DNA of 6,978 nucleotides, from the NCBI GenBank assembly GCA_937975655.1, contig CALJTZ010000425.1, forward strand, positions 1-6,978, written 5' to 3'. Position numbers and translations under genes: made by a program. Numbering within the stretch: position 1 is the first letter of the stretch; every line of letters begins with the position of its first letter. Positions 5,773-6,978 of the stretch are shown here, in pieces. The notes under the pieces were generated by a model. The model did not search any database. It saw nothing but the letters and a program-made list of their open reading frames with translations, and was not told the DNA's origin. Source of the stretch: an uncultured Synechococcus sp. (GTDB lineage: Bacteria > Cyanobacteriota > Cyanobacteriia > PCC-6307 > Cyanobiaceae).

Positions 5773-5851
5773 AGGAGAGGAGCCAGGGGGCGATCCCGTG
5801 GGCTCTGCGGGAGGCCGCCAGGCCGGCTGGTAAATTCTTGGGGTGTGGTTC

Positions 5852-5933
5852 GGGTCGGTGCCCGAGTGGTTAATGGGGGCGGACTGTAAATCCGCTGGCT
5901 CTGCCTACGCTGGTTCAAATCCAGCCCGGCCCA
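5852..5933 (+). tRNA. tRNA-Tyr (anticodon GUA)
   Basis: This is an 82-base class II tRNA with a long variable arm. The acceptor stem GGGTCGG (5852-5858) pairs with CCGGCCC (5926-5932), including one G-U pair. The anticodon stem GCGGA/TCCGC (5879-5883/5891-5895) encloses CTGTAAA, giving anticodon GTA at 5886-5888. The T-stem GCTGG/CCAGC encloses TTCAAAT. The discriminator is A5933 and CCA is not encoded. A37 (5889) lies in the A36-A37-A38 context recognised by MiaA, so this tRNA is a predicted target of the ms2i6A pathway that ends with MiaE, encoded just across the divergent gap. Confidence 0.97.
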
Positions 5934-5943
5934 CCTTCCACAT

Positions 5944-6010
<67 letters not shown>

Positions 6011-6015
<5 letters not shown>

Positions 6016-6049
6016 TTCATACCATCACCATCCGGTAGAGCAAAAGCCC
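6011..6049 (+). other. GGGCTTT/AAAGCCC pair between tRNA-Thr and the regulator
   Basis: GGGCTTT (6011-6017, overlapping the tRNA-Thr 3' end) is complementary to AAAGCCC (6043-6049), leaving a 25-base loop. It might pair in the transcript that runs from the tRNA toward the regulator gene, but the loop is large and no T-tract follows, so a terminator is not established. Confidence 0.2.
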
Positions 6050-6055
6050 AGAGTT

Positions 6056-6673
6056 GTGGCTAGGTTTTATAGCGACGACACGCACTCGGAGCATCCTTTG
6101 CGCTGTCTAATCGTCGAAGACCAGCTGATGTTTCTGCAGCTGCTGCGTTTGATGCTTCAGGCGCTGCCGGGCATTGAGATCAGCGCCGTGGCCAGCAGCC
6201 AATCTGAGGCCCTGGCCTGCTGCCAGGCCGACCCACCCGACCTGTTGCTCCTGGATCTCTCCCTGCCCGACGGAGATGGCCTCGCCGTGGCGGACAGCCT
6301 TGCCCAACTGAATCCCAGGGCCCAGGTGGTGGTGCTCTCTGGCCAGGCCTCCAGCTTCATCTGTCCGGTACACCTGCAGCCCATGATCCGGGGCGTGGTG
6401 GACAAGACCGCCGCCTTCAGCACGCTCCAGCAGGTGATCGCCACGTGCCTGAACCAAACGAAACCGACACTCACCCCGCGGCAGCAGCAGATCTACGGCC
6501 TGATCGGCCAGGGACTGAGCAACAAGGAGATTGCCCGGGCCACCGCCCTCACCCTGTCCACCGTGGAAACCCACCGCAAGGCGATCGCCCAGAAGCTGGG
6601 GGTGCGTGGTGCCGAACTGATAAGGCAGGCAGCCCTGTTGGGCGAGCTCAACCCATTGCCTGGAGACAACTGA
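6056..6673 (+). CDS. NarL/LuxR-family response regulator
   Basis: This 205-residue two-domain regulator has a receiver domain at residues of about 15-130. The acidic pair is E21-D22, the phosphoacceptor D67 (LLLLDLSLPDGDG), the switch Ser S95 (VVVLSGQ) and the conserved Lys K117 (VVDKTAA), so it should be phosphorylated by a histidine kinase. A LuxR-type helix-turn-helix follows at about 138-195 (LTPRQQQIYGLIGQGLSNKE, then IARATALTLSTVETHRKAI), typical of DNA binding by this family. The start is uncertain. The GTG at 6056 has only AGAG before it and the alternative is TTG at 6098, just before the receiver; no in-frame ATG exists. Its stop overlaps the next ORF as TGATG, so the two are coupled. 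It lies 40 bases after tRNA-Thr. Target genes cannot be told from the window. Confidence 0.92.
   Translation: MARFYSDDTHSEHPLRCLIVEDQLMFLQLLRLMLQALPGIEISAVASSQSEALACCQADPPDLLLLDLSLPDGDGLAVADSLAQLNPRAQVVVLSGQASSFICPVHLQPMIRGVVDKTAAFSTLQQVIATCLNQTKPTLTPRQQQIYGLIGQGLSNKEIARATALTLSTVETHRKAIAQKLGVRGAELIRQAALLGELNPLPGDN
6581..6588. repeat. HIP1 palindrome GCGATCGC
   Basis: This is the octamer highly over-represented in many cyanobacterial genomes. I found one copy, inside the helix-turn-helix coding part of the response regulator. It supports, but does not prove, a cyanobacterial source. Confidence 0.8.
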
Positions 6674-6978
6674 TGAACACCTGGCAGGAGCGCTGGCAGA
6701 GGCTGAGGCCACAGCGCTTGGCCAGTCGGCTGGGCCTGGCGACAGGGCTGCAACTGCTGCTGGTGGCCGGCAGCCTGTTCAGCGGCTACCTGGGCGACCC
6801 CACGCCGGTGCCCGACTGGTGGCCCAGCGGCGACCTCGGCCGCATCGATGCCGACGGTTATGTCTCGCTGCACGGCCGCAAGAGCAACCTGCTGATCACC
6901 GCCTTCGGCCGCAACATCGCGCCCGAGTGGGTGGAGCAGGTGCGCGCCAGCATGCCCGAGCTGCCCGCGGCCATGGCC
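6673..6978 (+). CDS. Chimeric ORF: sensor-kinase-like N-terminus joined to acyl-CoA synthetase C-terminal part (partial)
   Basis: 102 codons lie in the window and the frame stays open at its end. Residues 1-38 (MNTWQERWQRLRPQRLASRL, then GLATGLQLLLVAGSLF) look like the basic tail and first membrane helix of a sensor histidine kinase. That is what one expects after a response regulator, and its ATG overlaps the regulator stop (TGATG). From about residue 38 the text changes to that of AMP-forming acyl-CoA ligases: YLGDPTPVPDWWPSGDLGRI, then DADGYVSLHGRKSNLLITAF and GRNIAPEWVE. These include the SGDLG motif (A7) and the hinge/A8 region with its conserved GRK and GRNI. The P-loop and earlier adenylation motifs (A3-A5) are absent, so this product could not adenylate a substrate alone. 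Whether it is a true fusion, a recombination product or an assembly join cannot be settled from the window. Confidence 0.7.
   Translation, partial: MNTWQERWQRLRPQRLASRLGLATGLQLLLVAGSLFSGYLGDPTPVPDWWPSGDLGRIDADGYVSLHGRKSNLLITAFGRNIAPEWVEQVRASMPELPAAMA

Noticed and set aside
5715..5918. Upstream extension of the aroQ frame giving a 216-residue protein
   Set aside because: The extension runs through tRNA-Tyr and adds a low-complexity Arg/Thr/Pro leader. AroQ proteins begin at the MRVLLLNGPN strand.
6107..6712. Minus-strand open frame opposite the response regulator
   Set aside because: It mirrors a clearly recognised receiver/LuxR protein and has shadow-frame composition.

Overview
The window looks like the chromosome of a high-GC picocyanobacterium of the Cyanobium/freshwater Synechococcus type. 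Four things suggest this: a B12 gene (cobI) next to a DUF4079 membrane protein; an aroQ-miaE pair with an ATGA overlap; a divergent tRNA-Tyr/tRNA-Thr pair; and one copy of the cyanobacterial palindrome GCGATCGC (HIP1). Species-level assignment is an inference.

Layout. Positions 1-917 (minus) hold the start of a DUF4079-like membrane protein preceded by cobI. Positions 973-1521 (plus) hold acireductone dioxygenase (mtnD), divergent from cobI. Positions of about 1522-4650 form an accessory-looking segment with visibly lower GC. It carries a frameshifted two-domain lipoprotein (minus), a 437-bp stretch with one doubtful small ORF, a DUF4337-like membrane protein (plus), a strong inverted repeat between convergent genes, a small lipoprotein (minus), a previously easy-to-miss 53-residue cysteine-rich ORF (minus) and scraps of coding-like sequence. 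Positions 4609-5714 (minus) hold miaE and aroQ. Positions 5852-6015 (plus) hold tRNA-Tyr(GUA) and tRNA-Thr(GGU). Positions 6056-6673 (plus) hold a LuxR-type response regulator, followed with an overlapping stop/start by an ORF that runs off the window.

How the parts relate. aroQ (shikimate pathway) and miaE (tRNA hydroxylation) form a translationally coupled pair, and tRNA-Tyr, a predicted target of the ms2i6A/MiaE modification, lies directly upstream on the other strand. In the picocyanobacterial genomes I recall, aroQ-miaE is followed closely by cobI and the DUF4079 gene. Here about 3.7 kb separates them, which reads as an insertion of envelope-protein genes. The response regulator should be partnered by a sensor histidine kinase. 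The following ORF starts like one (basic N-terminus plus one membrane segment) but switches in frame, at the residues around GSLFSGYLG, to the C-terminal part of an AMP-forming acyl-CoA synthetase. That chimera is the most surprising thing in the window; it is either a real fusion, a recombination scar or an assembly join.

No CRISPR array, insertion sequence with recognisable transposase, rRNA or riboswitch was seen.
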